Below are positions 48,306-61,500 of a stretch of DNA of 64,000 bases, one piece after another. The notes beneath the pieces are model-generated. The model searched no databases, was not told where the DNA came from, and saw nothing but the letters and a program-made list of their open reading frames with translations. Source of the DNA: Hypomesus transpacificus. Its lineage: Eukaryota; Chordata; Actinopteri; Osmeriformes; Osmeridae. The translations under genes were made by a program, and so were the position numbers. The number at the start of each line of letters is the position of its first letter. Within the stretch, counting starts at the first letter, position 1. The DNA is taken from positions 928,449 to 992,448 of the forward strand of contig NC_061067.1 of assembly GCF_021917145.1 (NCBI RefSeq). The letters are read 5' to 3'.

Positions 48306-51300
48306 GCGGGTATAGTTGCATACCTGTTTGAGTAGTGGTAACCAGGTGTGTGTCCGTTTGACAGTGTCTGTGGCAGCAACGTGTCACACTCCAAGCCACA
48401 CTCCATATCCTCCTGCAGGGACAGGAAAAATAACCGGGTTATACACCAGCACGTTCTCCGAAAGGAAATCAGTTTGAATCCTCCGTAGAATAACGAGTCA
48501 TCCTGAAGATCGCTCAATCTGTTTTGTGAGTTACCTGGTGCAGTCCTGGCAGGCAGTGTGTGGGGTGATAAGGTTTCCCATTGGGGGTGTATTCTCCGTT
48601 AGGGGGGTACACTGCGTGTTGGTGGGCTAGGTGGGGGTCGAGGGGGCACTGTTTGACCAGGGCCAGGCCCTGGAGGGGAACCATGGTGTACTGGCAGGAG
48701 GAGACCGGGGAAGCCACAGCAGGGAAACACAGGTCTGACGTTTGCTCTGGCAGATCAAAACAAAAACAAGTTAAGACATTTAGGATGGTTTAGCGGCTGC
48801 ACCGTTTGCCACGGATCATGTTCCGAATATGTATGGAATATAGTTGGGTATATCGGGGTTTTGTTTTGGTCCTCCTCCTCCTCACTCACTCTGCTTGGCC
48901 CATGCCCTCCACAAGCAGAAGGGGATGAAGGCTACGATGATGAAGACCAGCACTCCCAAGACCACGCCCACGATGAGGTAGGGGAGGTCGCTGGGGCGGG
49001 GCACCGGGCCCCCAGGCTGCACGGGTCGGAGCGAGGGCACCTCTGACGGAGGAGAGGGCTGGTTTGAGCGAGCTAAGAAAGAAAGATAATCAGTTCACAT
49101 GTTTAACAACTACCGGTGATTTCATATCAGTTCATATACAAGCAATTATTGAAGTGCAGTGTCAGATAGACAGAAGCATACCTTTCGTTTCCAAGATGAC
49201 CACGTTGCCAAACTCGCTCTCTCCTCCCTCGTTGAAGCACTGCATCTTTATATCGTAGGCCGTCTCTGGCTGCAGGTCAGTAATGGAGTGCCAGTAGCGG
49301 TCTCCCTCCACCACATCCTTCTTGTAGTCGCTGTCGTTGTCGCTGTCCGTGGGCCGGTAGAAAATGTAGAAGCCGTAGATGGGCGTGTTGTTGTGAGGTG
49401 TGTACTGGTGTGTGAGAGAGAGAAGCAGGGATGATTTAGTGACACGTGTCTGTCAGACTCCCAAACACATGTAAGGAAGTGATGTGAGACTTCACTCTGT
49501 CCTCACAAACACATTGGGGGCGAAAAACACTGTCACTTGTCCCCTTCCTTCCCTTCCTTCCCTTTCTTTATCTTGCTTTCTCTTCCTCCCTCCATCTCGG
49601 TTTTGATTCACTCACCGTCCATTTCAGGATGATGGTGGTCTCGTTGATGGCTTCGTTGTAGGTGATGTAGGGCCCGTCGATGGGCCTCTCGTTAGTCCTG
49701 CCACTACCCACCACCGTGTACAGCTTGGAGGGTGCACTGGGGGGGCTGGCCCCTATCACGTTCACAGCCACCACTCTGAACTTGTAGGACGTACCTAGAG
49801 CGACACAACGGATGTGGTCGGTGAACAATCTACAGCACATCTGGACGCGATTGTGATCATGACTGATTGGAAGAACAACATTAGGTCGACTATGAGAACG
49901 AGGATGACTGATGATGTCGACCGTTTTGGAAATGGCAATGATGAGGATAATTATGAGCAATAACATTCAAGTTCGCACGATGATGATGACGATAATAGAA
50001 AAAGATGATGGTGTGATCACGATACTAGCAGTGATCAGAGTATAGTGATGCCAATGCTATAGCTGAAGATGATGATGATGAAGAGTCTGACCTTTCTCAA
50101 GGCTGCTGATTTCCACAGAGAGTCTAGAAGGGGGGATGTTCGCCACGGCAACCTCCCACTCCGCTCCCTTCTTCTTGTACTCCACCCTGAACGACTGGAT
50201 GGGGAAACCGCGGTTACCGCGCGGGATCCAGGTCACGTACGCGGACGTCTCCGACGCCGTAGAGATGGTGGGTTTGTCAGGCGCTTCTGGAGCTGAGAAG
50301 CAGAAGACAGGACATCAAGCAGACGAATACAACACACACACACACACACACTGTTTCCCCATTGGCCACCCATACATGGTGCGGGCACATGCACACAACA
50401 ACAACACAGAAACCAGTAGGACACCAACAGACACTTACTGTTGGCTCATCCTTCAGTGGGAGGAGTGAAAGAGATTAGAAGATTTGGAGGTTAGTACAGA
50501 ATAGAAAGGTTATAGGTTAACGCCGTAGCCTAGGAACAGTGAGAACACAGCCGTTAAGACGGTGTAGATGTGAGTTAAACAGCTCAGATACTCTTGGCAG
50601 TGTTGTAGCTGTGCTAGGGTTAGTTACAGGATGTGAGAATGGAGAGGGATGTTTTGTAACGGTTTTTTTCCCTTCCGCAACAGGAACTCACGAGAGAGGC
50701 GAGGTGAAGGCACAGGCGGAGTCTTCGGGGGTTCGTTTGGCCCTGGGCTTCGGCGACCTATCGTCATGGAGACAACAACATGAACAAAGACGATTAATAC
50801 AAACAGGTCGGAGACGATCAATGGAGCCTTTCCAGTTCTGCAAAATAACTGACAAAAAGACTTGGAACACTCAGAGTCCCTTATATAAGAGGGTTGAACT
50901 GAACAGATGATGATGATGACCTAGTCTGGTACCTTTGCCTGTTCTGAAGGTCATCATGGCGGGCTGGCCCAGACCGGCACAGTTTTTGGCGGCCATTTCC
51001 ACCTCGTAGAGGCTGGCGGGATGCAGCTTGGCCAGGGTGAGCTTGTGGAGGGACCCTGGGATGCTGCTGGTGGCCCATTCACCTGGAGGGTCTCCGGTCT
51101 GGCACAGGGAGACAGGGAGAGAGACTGTCAGTGCTACTTTAAAAGGAAATGACACAGCCTAAAGCAGTTTGACAGTTCTAATTTTACAAATGTCTATGTG
51201 AATCGAACAAATCTCCATGTGAATAATTTGGGTTTGTGCCGACCTGTGGCAGATACCATTTGAATAACTACATCACTGCGAGAACAAGTGTATTCTGAAA

Positions 51301-53341
51301 TGAAGCTGGATGTAGCACCACCATTAAAGCAGCACAGACAGAAAGTACCTTTCTGTACTTGACGATGTATTCCTGCACAGGAGACCCTCCGTCGTGGCGA
51401 GGCTTCCAGGTCAGCTCGTAGAAGTCGGACTTGACGGTGCGCGGCTGACTCAGGATGACAGGGGCCTCTGCTGGGGAGATGTGCCCATGCAGCTCTGAGC
51501 AGTCCTGGGGGAGCAGGATACCCGTACCCCCAGGCCTCACTGGGGCCTGCTCTCGCAGGACCTTGTCTGGGCTGAGGGGTCGCAGGATGGGCAGCTTGCC
51601 GGGACGTGGTGGAACAACTGCAGGTGATCACACGGGGGGGGGGACAGGGTTGGAACTACAGGTAACTGACCACACAGAGGGAGTTCTAGGTCAAGAGACA
51701 AGCACACTCCCAAAACCTTTTTGTATTTACTTTAACGTTAGGCTTTAGGCTAGGCTAACTGGTTTCACACAGATTCGTCAGGCATATTTAAAAGATATTG
51801 GGTATATAACTGTTAAATTCGTTTTTGAATCCAAACCAAGCAGGCAGTACAAGTCTGGTGTTGGTCTCACCGGTGGGCACGGTGAGGAGGCGGGCGGCGG
51901 CCTGGGAGCTGCCCAAGCCGTTCTCCGCCAGGCATTGGTACAGGCCGTCGTCCTGAGGGCCCACGTTGAGGACGCGCAGCACGCGGGCTGACAGGCGGTG
52001 GCGCGGAGACGGGGCGAGGGGCCGGGCGTTGTGGAGCCACACCACAGAGGGGGCAGGCTTGCCCCGGGCCTGGCAGCTGAACCTCACGCTCTCGCCCCAC
52101 GCCACCTCCTGTTGCAGCAGCTCCACCACCACCTGAGGGGGCTCTGGAGGGAGGGAGGGAGATGGGGGGAGGGAGGGAGGGAGATGGGGGGAGATGGGGG
52201 GAGGGAGGGAGATGGGGGGAGGGAGGGAGGGGTGTCAATAAGAGAAAGACACATTGTCTCTGTGTGCTTACAGTGGGTTGTGTCATTGGTGGTGTGTCTG
52301 TAGATTGTGTGTTTGTGTGTGTGTGTGTGTGTGTGTAGGCAGTCTGGCCAGCCAGTTGATGGTTGGCTGCTAGGGAATCAGGGAGAGGCAGAGCTCATTA
52401 GAGCTACAGCAGCAATCCAGCTTTAATTAGGGCCAGATGCTGAGAGACAAACCCACATCACACACAGACTCACACACACACACACACACACAGAGACTCA
52501 CACAAACGCACACACACACACACACAATCACTGTAAAAACAGTCATCTGTAAATAGCCATGCTCCATCAAGCCAAGTTAACAGAGAGCTCTGTTTCCACA
52601 CACACACACACACACACACACAGTCTTACACAACCTCAACCCTCACTTAAAAAGACTCACGCACACACACACACACACAGAGACTCACACAAACGCACAC
52701 ACACACACCACTGAAACAGACACACATTCAGCCCTGTGTTCTTTCTTACCACCAAACAGGAGTCAGGCTAACCATCAAGTCTGAGACGCACACCTAAACT
52801 GCGCTCAAGATAAACTTCCAAAGAGAAATAGCTGTAGTTTAGCTCTCAGCTAATCCATAAAGCCTGGATAACAACTCTCTGATCCTGTGCCATAGAGACA
52901 CAAAGAAACCTTAAAACAGTTCTCTCAAACATCCTACGTATCTAAAACTGTTAACACACGATGTCGAAAACATATCAGTTTAAAGATTGTCCATTTAAAG
53001 ATTGTAGCGACCTTAAACACACACACGCAAGTCTTGGTTACTCACCGAACACCTGGACGTCGTAGAGCGCGGTGGCGGTGTTAGCAGAACCAACACCGTT
53101 GTTGGCGTGACACGCGTACATCCCCGAGTCTCCCTCGCCCGCCGCGTCGATCAGCAGGTTGCTGAGCAGGAAGCGCGTGTTGTTATGGAAACGCAGGTCC
53201 TGCCCGTCCTTGGCCCATGTGACCTGAGGGGTGGGGGTCCCACTAGCCACGCACTCCAGAACCAGACGCTGTCCCCTGGTCACCATGATGGAGCGCGAGG
53301 CCGGTGGGTAGATGATGCGAGCCGCCTCGGACGTGGAGCCT

Positions 53342-53373
<32 letters not shown>

Positions 53374-54969
53374 GGGGGAAGGAGGGAGGGAGAATCCTTG
53401 GTGAATACCAAAGTTAAGGTTCAAACGTGTTGCGATCTGCTATAAATACTGCCCAGAGGTGAGCTTGACTGGGTTTGTTTTCTATCGATCAGAAACAGGG
53501 TTTGTTGAGATTCTGTCAAGATTTCATTTGACTTGTTAACCTATTTCACAAAAAAATGTCCTTCAGTTGGAGCCAATTTCTAACTCTTTTTTCCCCAAAG
53601 TGGAGATCAGAAAGCTACACCAATAAGTAAGTAAGTATTTTGGTGCCAAGCTAACTAAACAGGAACCACTCGTCACCAGTATGAATGGACAAGGTTGGGC
53701 TTCATCTTCAGGTTGACCAGGGGTCAGAGGTCATGGGGACGGGTGGTGGTTACTCACGGCGTACGCGGAGGCGGTCAGTGGAGGTGGAGGTCTTCACCTC
53801 CTGGGTGACGGGGTTGTAGGCGGCACACTTGTACAGGCCCTCGTCCTCCAGCGTGGCGTTGGCAATCTGCAGGTTTCCTGACGGCATGATCAGGTAGTTT
53901 CCTGTGGCGACACAACCGGGAGAGGGGTTGGAAAAAGCCCCCATGCAACTGGAACAAACAGGGTGCTAGCTGGAGTGTGTTGAATATGTTCTTCATATTA
54001 GGTCAGGGACAAGCTAGAGCAGTGTTTCTCAAGCTGGTGTGTTTCTCAAGCTGGTGTGTTTCTCTAGCTGGTGTGGAGAGGGTTGCGTATATGTGCTTCC
54101 GCTCCTTCAAAAAAAGTAACTTTTATTTTGATAAGTTCCGATGGTGCGCTTTTATTTTGTTTTTAAAATGTAGGTTTGGAAACTCCGGTTGCTCTGATTC
54201 GAACAATAAAATTCTGATCCCAAAAATTCGCAAAAAGAAATTGAACCCATAAATATTTGAGATGAAGGATTTTCTGGTTGCAACATTTGCAACAAATATA
54301 TTTTTTTACTTTGTATATGTATATGTCTTTACTTTAACTTGAGTGAAAAGGTGTAGTCAGTAGGCCATGTCTTTTTAAACATGAGTTCTGTACTTCTACT
54401 TGAGTGAAGGATGTGTGTACTTTTGCCATCTCTGGGTTTGGTAACATAATGTTTCCTCATTTTTGGATGTAAAAACCCCCATTAAAAAGACTTGACGCTT
54501 TCAAAATATGTTTTTCTTCTATAAAGTGTTACCCGATAAGAATATGGCAGGACTTGAGTTTGGTGAGGCATAATTAACCACGCAGGGTGCACTTCTAAGA
54601 GCTGCCACTAGGTGAAGTCCTGGAGTACAACAGCTGCCAGTCAGAGAGCAGTCTCTTCCATGTGGTTGTGGTTTCACTGCCAGATAAGCTGGATATCAGA
54701 AGCTCCTGCACTTTGGATTCATCAGCTTGCCCTCCACAAAGGAGACAGGAGAACAAAATAGAAATAAATGGTTGCAATATAAACAAGTCTATTCCCATGT
54801 TTCAACATTCTCCTTATCACTGGCAGTGTTCAGATGGCAGGATTACAGCATTCCAGTAACTCAGCGAGAGTGATAGAGAGAGAGTGACAGATAACTGAGA
54901 AAAGGATGAAGAGCAGGAGAGAGAGACTACACATTCTAATGAGCATGATCTCTCTTTCATCCTAAAGAA

Positions 54970-55027
<58 letters not shown>

Positions 55028-58000
55028 AAGGGAAAGGTGCAGCACATTAACCTTTCGATGTCTCCAGCCACTCCTGCTTGACGCTGTAGCGGACCTGGGC
55101 CTTGGGCTGGCTCTCTGGGAGGTGACACTCGATGACGGCAGTGTTGCCTTCATCCACCTCAATCACCAGCTGGTCGTCTGGCTCAAAGTCACGGAGCTCT
55201 GAGATGGTCGAGAGAGCGAAACAGAGAGGGGCGGGCGAGGTTGGGGTAGACAGACACAGAGAGAGAGAGAGAAAGACATGTTGAGGACATTGACACACAC
55301 AGCAGCTTACTAACATACAAAGCTTCACTGAAGGCTCCAAACAAACACACGGATGAGTTCAATCCACATCCATCAAAGCAGCGGAATCATCATTACATTT
55401 TCCTGGTAACGGGCTGAGCGTAGGGACCTGCTGTCGCCATATTGGGTGTATACAGCAGCCTGCTACAGTTGGCATCTTTGATTCCTTCTCCAGCTATGAA
55501 TAGTGCAGTGTGACAGAGGGCCCGGGCCTGGCTCTGGTTAGGGAGCTGGTTACTGTGGGAAAGCCAGAGGGATTATAGAGGGGCCATGTGCTGTGAGTCT
55601 GGGACTCTGCTCTGTAGACACCCTGTCTGCCCGGACGCCATACTGCACAGGCACAGGGCCGACCCCTGACCCCTCGCCCCTCTCGGAGGGCCTGGGGGCC
55701 TGGACATGGGGTCAGAGGGGAGAGGTGGCCTTCCTTGAGTTTCAGGGAAAGATAACCAGTTTGGATTGGGAGGAAGTAGCAAAGGCTAGGCTTTGAAACC
55801 ATGTCTGGAGGGGGGGGACCCCCGAAACCATGCGAAGGACTGACCAGAGAGAGCGGGGGGGGGGGGGGGGGGGGAAGAGATAAACACAAGGAGGGTCGTG
55901 ACACCGAAGAGGAAACTAAACGGACGGAAAGAGTAAGAGAACATAACGCATGATAAGACCTGCAGAGTGGAAGAAGCCTGACGCCAAGATGGAACCAAAA
56001 TACAACTTCCCCAGAACCTAATTAAATGTCCAACTTTCCCATGTTGATTTATTCTTTCCAAATATGGCGTCCCTCCATATTTTCCAGAGGTGCTATGGCT
56101 TACTGTTGTTTTTGGACTCCCCGCCCTCTGCCAGACAGTTGAACATGAGCCACTAACATGCAGTCAACTCCCCGACTAGACAAACGAGACACTGTATCCA
56201 GTTGTGGCGAGATGAACAGGGGTTTAGCTAAGGCCACTTCACGCCATCTGCAGATAGAGACGCAATGCTAAACACACACCTTTCACCATGGATGACTGAA
56301 AGTGTGTGACGCGATACACATCTGATCTATTCTCCGTCAGCACAGTATTTCTGTCTGGATGGAGGCTTTAATGGGAACAGTGAGCTATGGGGGAGATTTG
56401 GCCTTGACAGGTGCCCCCCCCCCCACCCACCCCCACCTTCTCCTGCACACAACCCTTACCCCTATACCAAGAGAGATGAGAATCCCAGGACATGTCATGC
56501 TGAGTGGTGTGTGTGTGTGTGTGTGCGTGTGCGTGTGTCATTCTGGAGTGGGAGGGTGCAGTCTTGGAGAGAGACTGTGATGGTCCATTTGCTAAATCAA
56601 TCAGGTCCTGTTTTTACAGCTACCCCCTGCCTGCCCCCTCTCGTTCTTTGCCCCTCCCCCCGCCTCTCCCAAATTCCTCCAACAACACCTTTAACCCCCC
56701 CCCCCCCCCACACACACACACACACACCTCCACCCCTACATTCTTCTTCAAAACAGTCCCGCATGTGTGGCTCTCAGGTGTGCACAAACGTGTGAGTTAT
56801 AGTGTGTGTGCATGTCCGTTGTGTGTATGTGGGATGAGTGTGTGTGTGTCCTGCTGGCTCTGTGCAGTGAGACAGGGGCCAGGGACAGGATTGATGGTAT
56901 TTATAAAGAGAAGCTGGCCCCTTGTTCCAGGGCTGCTTGGCAATGCTGGTTTAAATACTTTGAGATAGACTCTGCATTCATCATCTTTATGTCTGATGGT
57001 GGGAGGGCCGTAAGAGTAGAGTGTGTAGATGTTTGTGTGTGTATTGGTCCCTGTGTCATAGCTGTCTCAGTGTTTTAGTACACGAGGGTGTGTGTTTCAT
57101 GTCTTTGTTGTGTTCATCTATTTGTGGCTGTGTGTGTTTGCAGTCTTCTGGACTCCCTGTCTGTTAAGGGGAGGCTGGCTGTCTACAAAGGAATTCAAGC
57201 AGGGAGTTTTAAATAATGTGAAAACAGCTCTGTTCCTTTGGGATAGAGTTCAGACAGATTCTTTAGAATCAGATAGCAGGAAGGGCTTGGAACCCAACTC
57301 CCTCTACATCTCTCTCTCTCTTCTCCTCTCTATAACTCATACTTTTTCTTTCACAAACACAAGCATGTTTGACACACACACACATAAAGAGGACAATACG
57401 AAGATCCACACAGCCAACAACAAAAAATGCAAAGCAATCAGGAAAACTATAATATGAATGGAAGTGGGAATAAGTCCCCTCTCTCCGCCAACCACACACA
57501 CAAATAACAAAAGAACCTCATACAGTTTATGTATGCACACACACACACTCAGTCCCTGTGGAGTCATTCCTCTGGTCGGGTTGGGGAGGGAGGGGGGCAT
57601 TATTAAATTAGAGAGAGGCTTTTGGGAGGGACAAGCCGTCTGGCTCCATATGTGGTTACATCAGCATGATTCATCCACTGTTGGAATGATCAGTGATATC
57701 TAATGCCTTATGTACATATGAGGTTTATGAAGCCACACAACGCCTGACTACCAAGACTCTATGAGAGAGGGGAAGAACAGACGACAACAGGGAAAGTAAG
57801 GAGAGAATAAGAGGGTGGGAAAGAGACACAGTTGGACTTATACTTGAATCTTCTACTACCTTACGAGAGGCTGACAGAGCAAGAGAAAGAAAGAGTTGGG
57901 GTAGAGAGGAAGACTGGAGACTGACATCACGTTTCATCTTGTGAGTGGAGACAATCCTGTCTCAACTGGTCTAAACACCTTGTATTTCTCTGTCTCTCCC

Positions 58001-58280
58001 TCTCTCTCACACACACACACACACACACCTTACACAGACTAACACACCACACACAAACTCACTCACACACACACATGCAGAAACACTGCAGGCAGGCACC
58101 TTCACAGAACGTAAATCCATTGTGACACGTTCATTTAACAATAACTTCGCAGACTATCCTATTCCACTGTGTATCCACCCTATACCCTGTCTGTTTAAGA
58201 CACACACACATACACACACACACTTGAAAAACAGCCCCTCCGCTCAATTACGGGGCCATAACTCTTGCAACCCCCCCCCC

Positions 58281-58311
<31 letters not shown>

Positions 58312-59595
58312 ACACACACACTCCTTGCTGTCATCCTCCCCCATCCCCGGTAGATGGAATGTGGTGTTGTGGGTAGCAAGGGAACAGGGGAACTGATGGA
58401 GGGATCCAGAGATGGAGGGAGGGGGGGCCCCATCCTGAAAGGGCCCTGCCCCAGGGTCCCTCCACACCAGTGGGTCAGGTTACAGCTTAATGGCCTCTCT
58501 CTGTCTCCGTCCCCTGGCACACACTAAACACTGGCTCTCTTCTCAGACTCGCACAACTCTACACTGCTAACCCAACACACAACTGTTTACAACACCATAC
58601 ACACAACAATGCACCAGCGGGTAAGAAACTCCCTCCCCAGTTCCATTTACACCCTCTCTACATTGTGAAGTGAGATAGCGCTTGTTTATTGTTTGTGGAA
58701 GGTTTGACTGGAACCAAAGTGGTTTAGTTAATCGTCTAGTTAATCGCAGTATTAGGTTTTGAGTTCGCACAATTATAGTATTTGTTTTAAGTGTACAGTG
58801 TGTTTATACCTTAGTATAGATTATATGCATATGCGTACTTCCAGGCTGAAATACGAATGAAAGTGATCTTGAGTATATCGGTATATTCATTTGGACTAGT
58901 ACTCACTAGCTGCAGTGACGTTAGCAGGCACGCTAGCGAGGGCTCCAGCCCCGGTGCTGGCCACACACTGGTACCTCCCCAGGGTCAGGTTGGTGAGGGC
59001 GGGGATGAGCAGGGCTCCAGGTGCCACCACCACGCCCAGCTCCCCGCCCGCCCCGCCAGCCAGCTCTTGGCCGTTCAGACGCCAGCTGATGTTGGCGCTG
59101 GAGGGGAGGGCCGTGCAGCGCAGGGTCACGCTGCCCCCCAGTTTCTGAACCACAGAGAGAGGCTCCTGGGTGAAGACTGGGATCTCATCTGCGGAGGGAG
59201 AGATCAGGGGGAGAAGAGAGAGTCAGGAGGGGAGGGAGAAAGGAGAGAAGGGAGGGAGAGATAATCAAAGAGAGATAAAATTGAGTTTGTTTATGGTCTA
59301 CATATGCTCTCGTGTAAATTAACGGACACAAAAACCAGGCTCTGTCAAACAACATGCTACAAGCAGAGACAGTGGCGGTGGACTGACCAGAGACAGTGAC
59401 GGTGGACTGACCAGAGACAGTGACGGTGGACTGACCAGAGACAGTGACGGTGGACTGACCAGAGACAGTGACGGTGGACTGACCAGAGACAGTGGCGCCG
59501 CTCTGCAGGCAGCAGAGCAGTACTGCACCCAGAGCACAGAGCACTCGAGCCCTTCGCTTTTTCATCCAGGGAGTCCAGTCCAGCGTTCCAGACAT
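47129..59595 (-). CDS. boc: Brother of CDO (BOC), Hedgehog co-receptor
   Basis: Seventeen minus-strand coding exons: 59595-59484 (ATG, signal peptide), 59188-58907, 55198-55052, 53901-53758, 53339-53046, 52143-51871, 51617-51349, 51098-50933, 50757-50692, 50292-50092, 49794-49616, 49404-49182, 49072-48890, 48746-48535, 48412-48324, 48221-48067 and 47250-47129. Phases agree throughout; about 1038 aa. The order is signal peptide, four Ig domains, three FN3 domains, a membrane segment (about residues 815-838) and a cytoplasmic tail. BOC-specific blocks include [66 protein letters not shown] and [15 protein letters not shown]. The protein binds Hedgehog ligands through its FN3 domains and guides axons and muscle differentiation. 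A second copy of two FN3 exons lies in the last intron (47383-47864) and is left out of this model. Confidence 0.95.
47383..47864 (-). pseudogene. boc: Duplicated FN3 exon pair inside the last boc intron
   Basis: Exon-like blocks 47864-47803 (62 nt) and 47605-47383 (223 nt) repeat the FN3-3 coding sequence found at 49794-49616 and 49404-49182. The 223-nt block differs from 49404-49182 at only about two or three positions and keeps both splice sites. The 62-nt block matches only the 3' third of its counterpart and is clearly more diverged. Phase in is 1, internal 0 and phase out 1, so inclusion would add 95 in-frame residues after the cytoplasmic tail exons. It could be an unused duplicate, an alternative cassette or an assembly error. 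Confidence 0.85.
47972..48026 (+). repeat. (TA)n microsatellite in boc intron
   Basis: Pure TA dinucleotides, between the duplicated FN3 block and the cytoplasmic exon 48221-48067. Confidence 0.97.
52144..53045 (-). other. boc intron with (GGGA)n and (CA)n repeats
   Basis: A gggagggagatgggg repeat lies at 52145-52230, with several (CA)n tracts between 52310 and 52720. No further exon recognised. Confidence 0.7.
54596..54865 (+). repeat. Dispersed repeat, copy A
   Basis: A segment including aagctggatatcagaagctc and gcttgccctccacaaaggag is repeated in inverted orientation at 60575-60815. It is an unclassified interspersed family; I see no coding frame or clear termini. Confidence 0.75.
54966..55021 (+). 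repeat. (GA)n microsatellite in boc intron
   Basis: Pure GA tract about 30 bases downstream (minus sense) of the donor of exon 55198-55052. Confidence 0.95.
55199..58906 (-). other. Large boc intron between Ig1 and Ig2 exons
   Basis: 3.7 kb of intron with G runs (55856-55874), C runs (56697-56709, 58269-58297) and scattered (CA)n. Many frames appear by chance on both strands. I found no exon that fits the phase or BOC sequence. Confidence 0.6.
59366..59500 (-). repeat. boc: 24-bp minisatellite copying the boc signal-exon splice donor
   Basis: On the minus strand the unit gtcagtccaccgtcactgtc plus tctg repeats. GTCAGT donors stand at 59482-83, 59458-59, 59434-35, 59410-11 and 59386-87. The unit is eight codons with no stop, so every donor keeps the frame into the Ig1 exon. 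Confidence 0.93.
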
Positions 59596-60061
59596 CTTCC
59601 ATACACTACCCCCTGCAGGGGCGAGAGAGAGAAGCAGAGTTAGACAACCCTCCAGCAGCATCTGAGCACCCACACATGTGCAAGGCACAGCACACAAGAG
59701 TCATGTCCCTTCGGAAGTACTAATCCTGGTGAAAACAAAGCCCCCATCTCAGCGCTGACCCCCAACACTCCTACCGCCCACACCCGCTAGCCCCGAGCTC
59801 ATCAAAGAAGCGCCCTCATTCTGCAGGCAGTAACCTGAGCCTCCCTTCCCCCACCCGCGCCCCCCAGGCCTCACTCAGGTGTAACTGATACAGGTAGAGG
59901 GGCCGAGGAGAGCAGGAGGGGGAGGGAGCACAGAGCAGCCATTCACCACTCCTGACAAAGAACAACTGAGAGGGAGGACAGGGGGTGAAACAGAGGACTA
60001 TAGTCCTGCAGTGTGTGTGAGTGTGTGTGTGAGTGAGTGAGTGAGTGAGTGAGTGAGTGAG

Positions 60062-60077
60062 TGAGTGAGACAGAGAC

Positions 60078-60174
<97 letters not shown>

Positions 60175-60200
60175 GACAGAGAGAGACAGAGAGAGACAAA
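60062..60200 (+). repeat. (GA)n microsatellite
   Basis: A GAGAGA/GACAGA tract of about 140 bases, preceded by a (GAGT)n stretch. Confidence 0.97.
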
Positions 60201-60574
60201 GTATTTGTGGTTGAGGAAAAGAGGAGCGAGCGACATAAAGAGTGCATGCGTGACAGAGGGGAGAGAGGTAACGGTCAGTCTATTAACAGTTAATACAGTT
60301 AGGGCAGCTTTTCTCTCTCCCGTGTCCCACTCTGCCAAGTTTCCCAAATTCTTTCCTGTCAGGTTAAACTAACAACTTCCCGTCAGGATGAGGAGGGTGG
60401 TCTACAGCTCCCACACTGCAAATCTCTCTCTCACTCACTCTTTCACTCTCTCTGCCAGTCTCACACACACACACTCACACATCACAAACACACATTCCCA
60501 TACAGAAACATGCACACACTGACTACATGCAGTACAGGACCAGTTATATGGGTATAATTCTAGACAGAGAAGTT

Positions 60575-60815
60575 CTCTCTCTGGAGATACTGGAATGCTG
60601 TAATCCTGCCATCAGGGCCATCTGAACACTGACAGTGATAAGGAGGCTATCTGGAGAATGTTGAAACATGGGAATAGACTTGTTTATTTTGCAACCATTT
60701 ATTTCTGCGTCCTCCTGTCTCCTTTGTGGAGGGCAAGCTGATGAAGCCAAATGCAGAAGCTTCTGACATCCAGCTTATCTGGCAGTGAAACCACAACCAC
60801 ATGGAAGAGACTGCT
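60575..60815 (-). repeat. Dispersed repeat, copy B (inverted relative to 54596-54865)
   Basis: The reverse complement of 54596-54865 with scattered substitutions (for example gcagaagcttctgacatcca). A Tc1-like terminus follows within about 15 bases. Confidence 0.75.
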
Positions 60816-60828
60816 CCATACACACATA

Positions 60829-60853
60829 CAGTACCAGTCAAAAGTTTGGACAC
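60829..60853. mobile_element. Tc1/mariner-like terminal inverted repeat remnant
   Basis: Cagtaccagtcaaaagtttg followed by gacac, directly after TA. This is a terminus common to fish Tc1-like elements. No transposase or opposite terminus is seen, but an assembly gap lies 150 bases away. Confidence 0.65.
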
Positions 60854-61000
60854 ATTTTACCATTCACTTTTAACTGGTGCTGTACATGAACCTGCATTCA
60901 ACAGCACATGGACATGATAGCCCTCTAGGCATATGTATACCTATATGTGTAAGAGTATACACAAACCTCTCTCTCTCGGTCAGATACACATGCAAACATG

Positions 61001-61500
61001 NNNNNNNNNNNNNNNNNNNNNNNNNNNNNNNNNNNNNNNNNNNNNNNNNNNNNNNNNNNNNNNNNNNNNNNNNNNNNNNNNNNNNNNNNNNNNNNNNNNN
61101 NNNNNNNNNNNNNNNNNNNNNNNNNNNNNNNNNNNNNNNNNNNNNNNNNNNNNNNNNNNNNNNNNNNNNNNNNNNNNNNNNNNNNNNNNNNNNNNNNNNN
61201 NNNNNNNNNNNNNNNNNNNNNNNNNNNNNNNNNNNNNNNNNNNNNNNNNNNNNNNNNNNNNNNNNNNNNNNNNNNNNNNNNNNNNNNNNNNNNNNNNNNN
61301 NNNNNNNNNNNNNNNNNNNNNNNNNNNNNNNNNNNNNNNNNNNNNNNNNNNNNNNNNNNNNNNNNNNNNNNNNNNNNNNNNNNNNNNNNNNNNNNNNNNN
61401 NNNNNNNNNNNNNNNNNNNNNNNNNNNNNNNNNNNNNNNNNNNNNNNNNNNNNNNNNNNNNNNNNNNNNNNNNNNNNNNNNNNNNNNNNNNNNNNNNNNN
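61001..61500. other. Assembly gap (500 N)
   Basis: Exactly 500 N, so probably a standard placeholder of unknown true length. Sequence content here is unknown; boc 5' exons or 3' exons of the atp8a2-like gene may be hidden. Confidence 0.99.
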
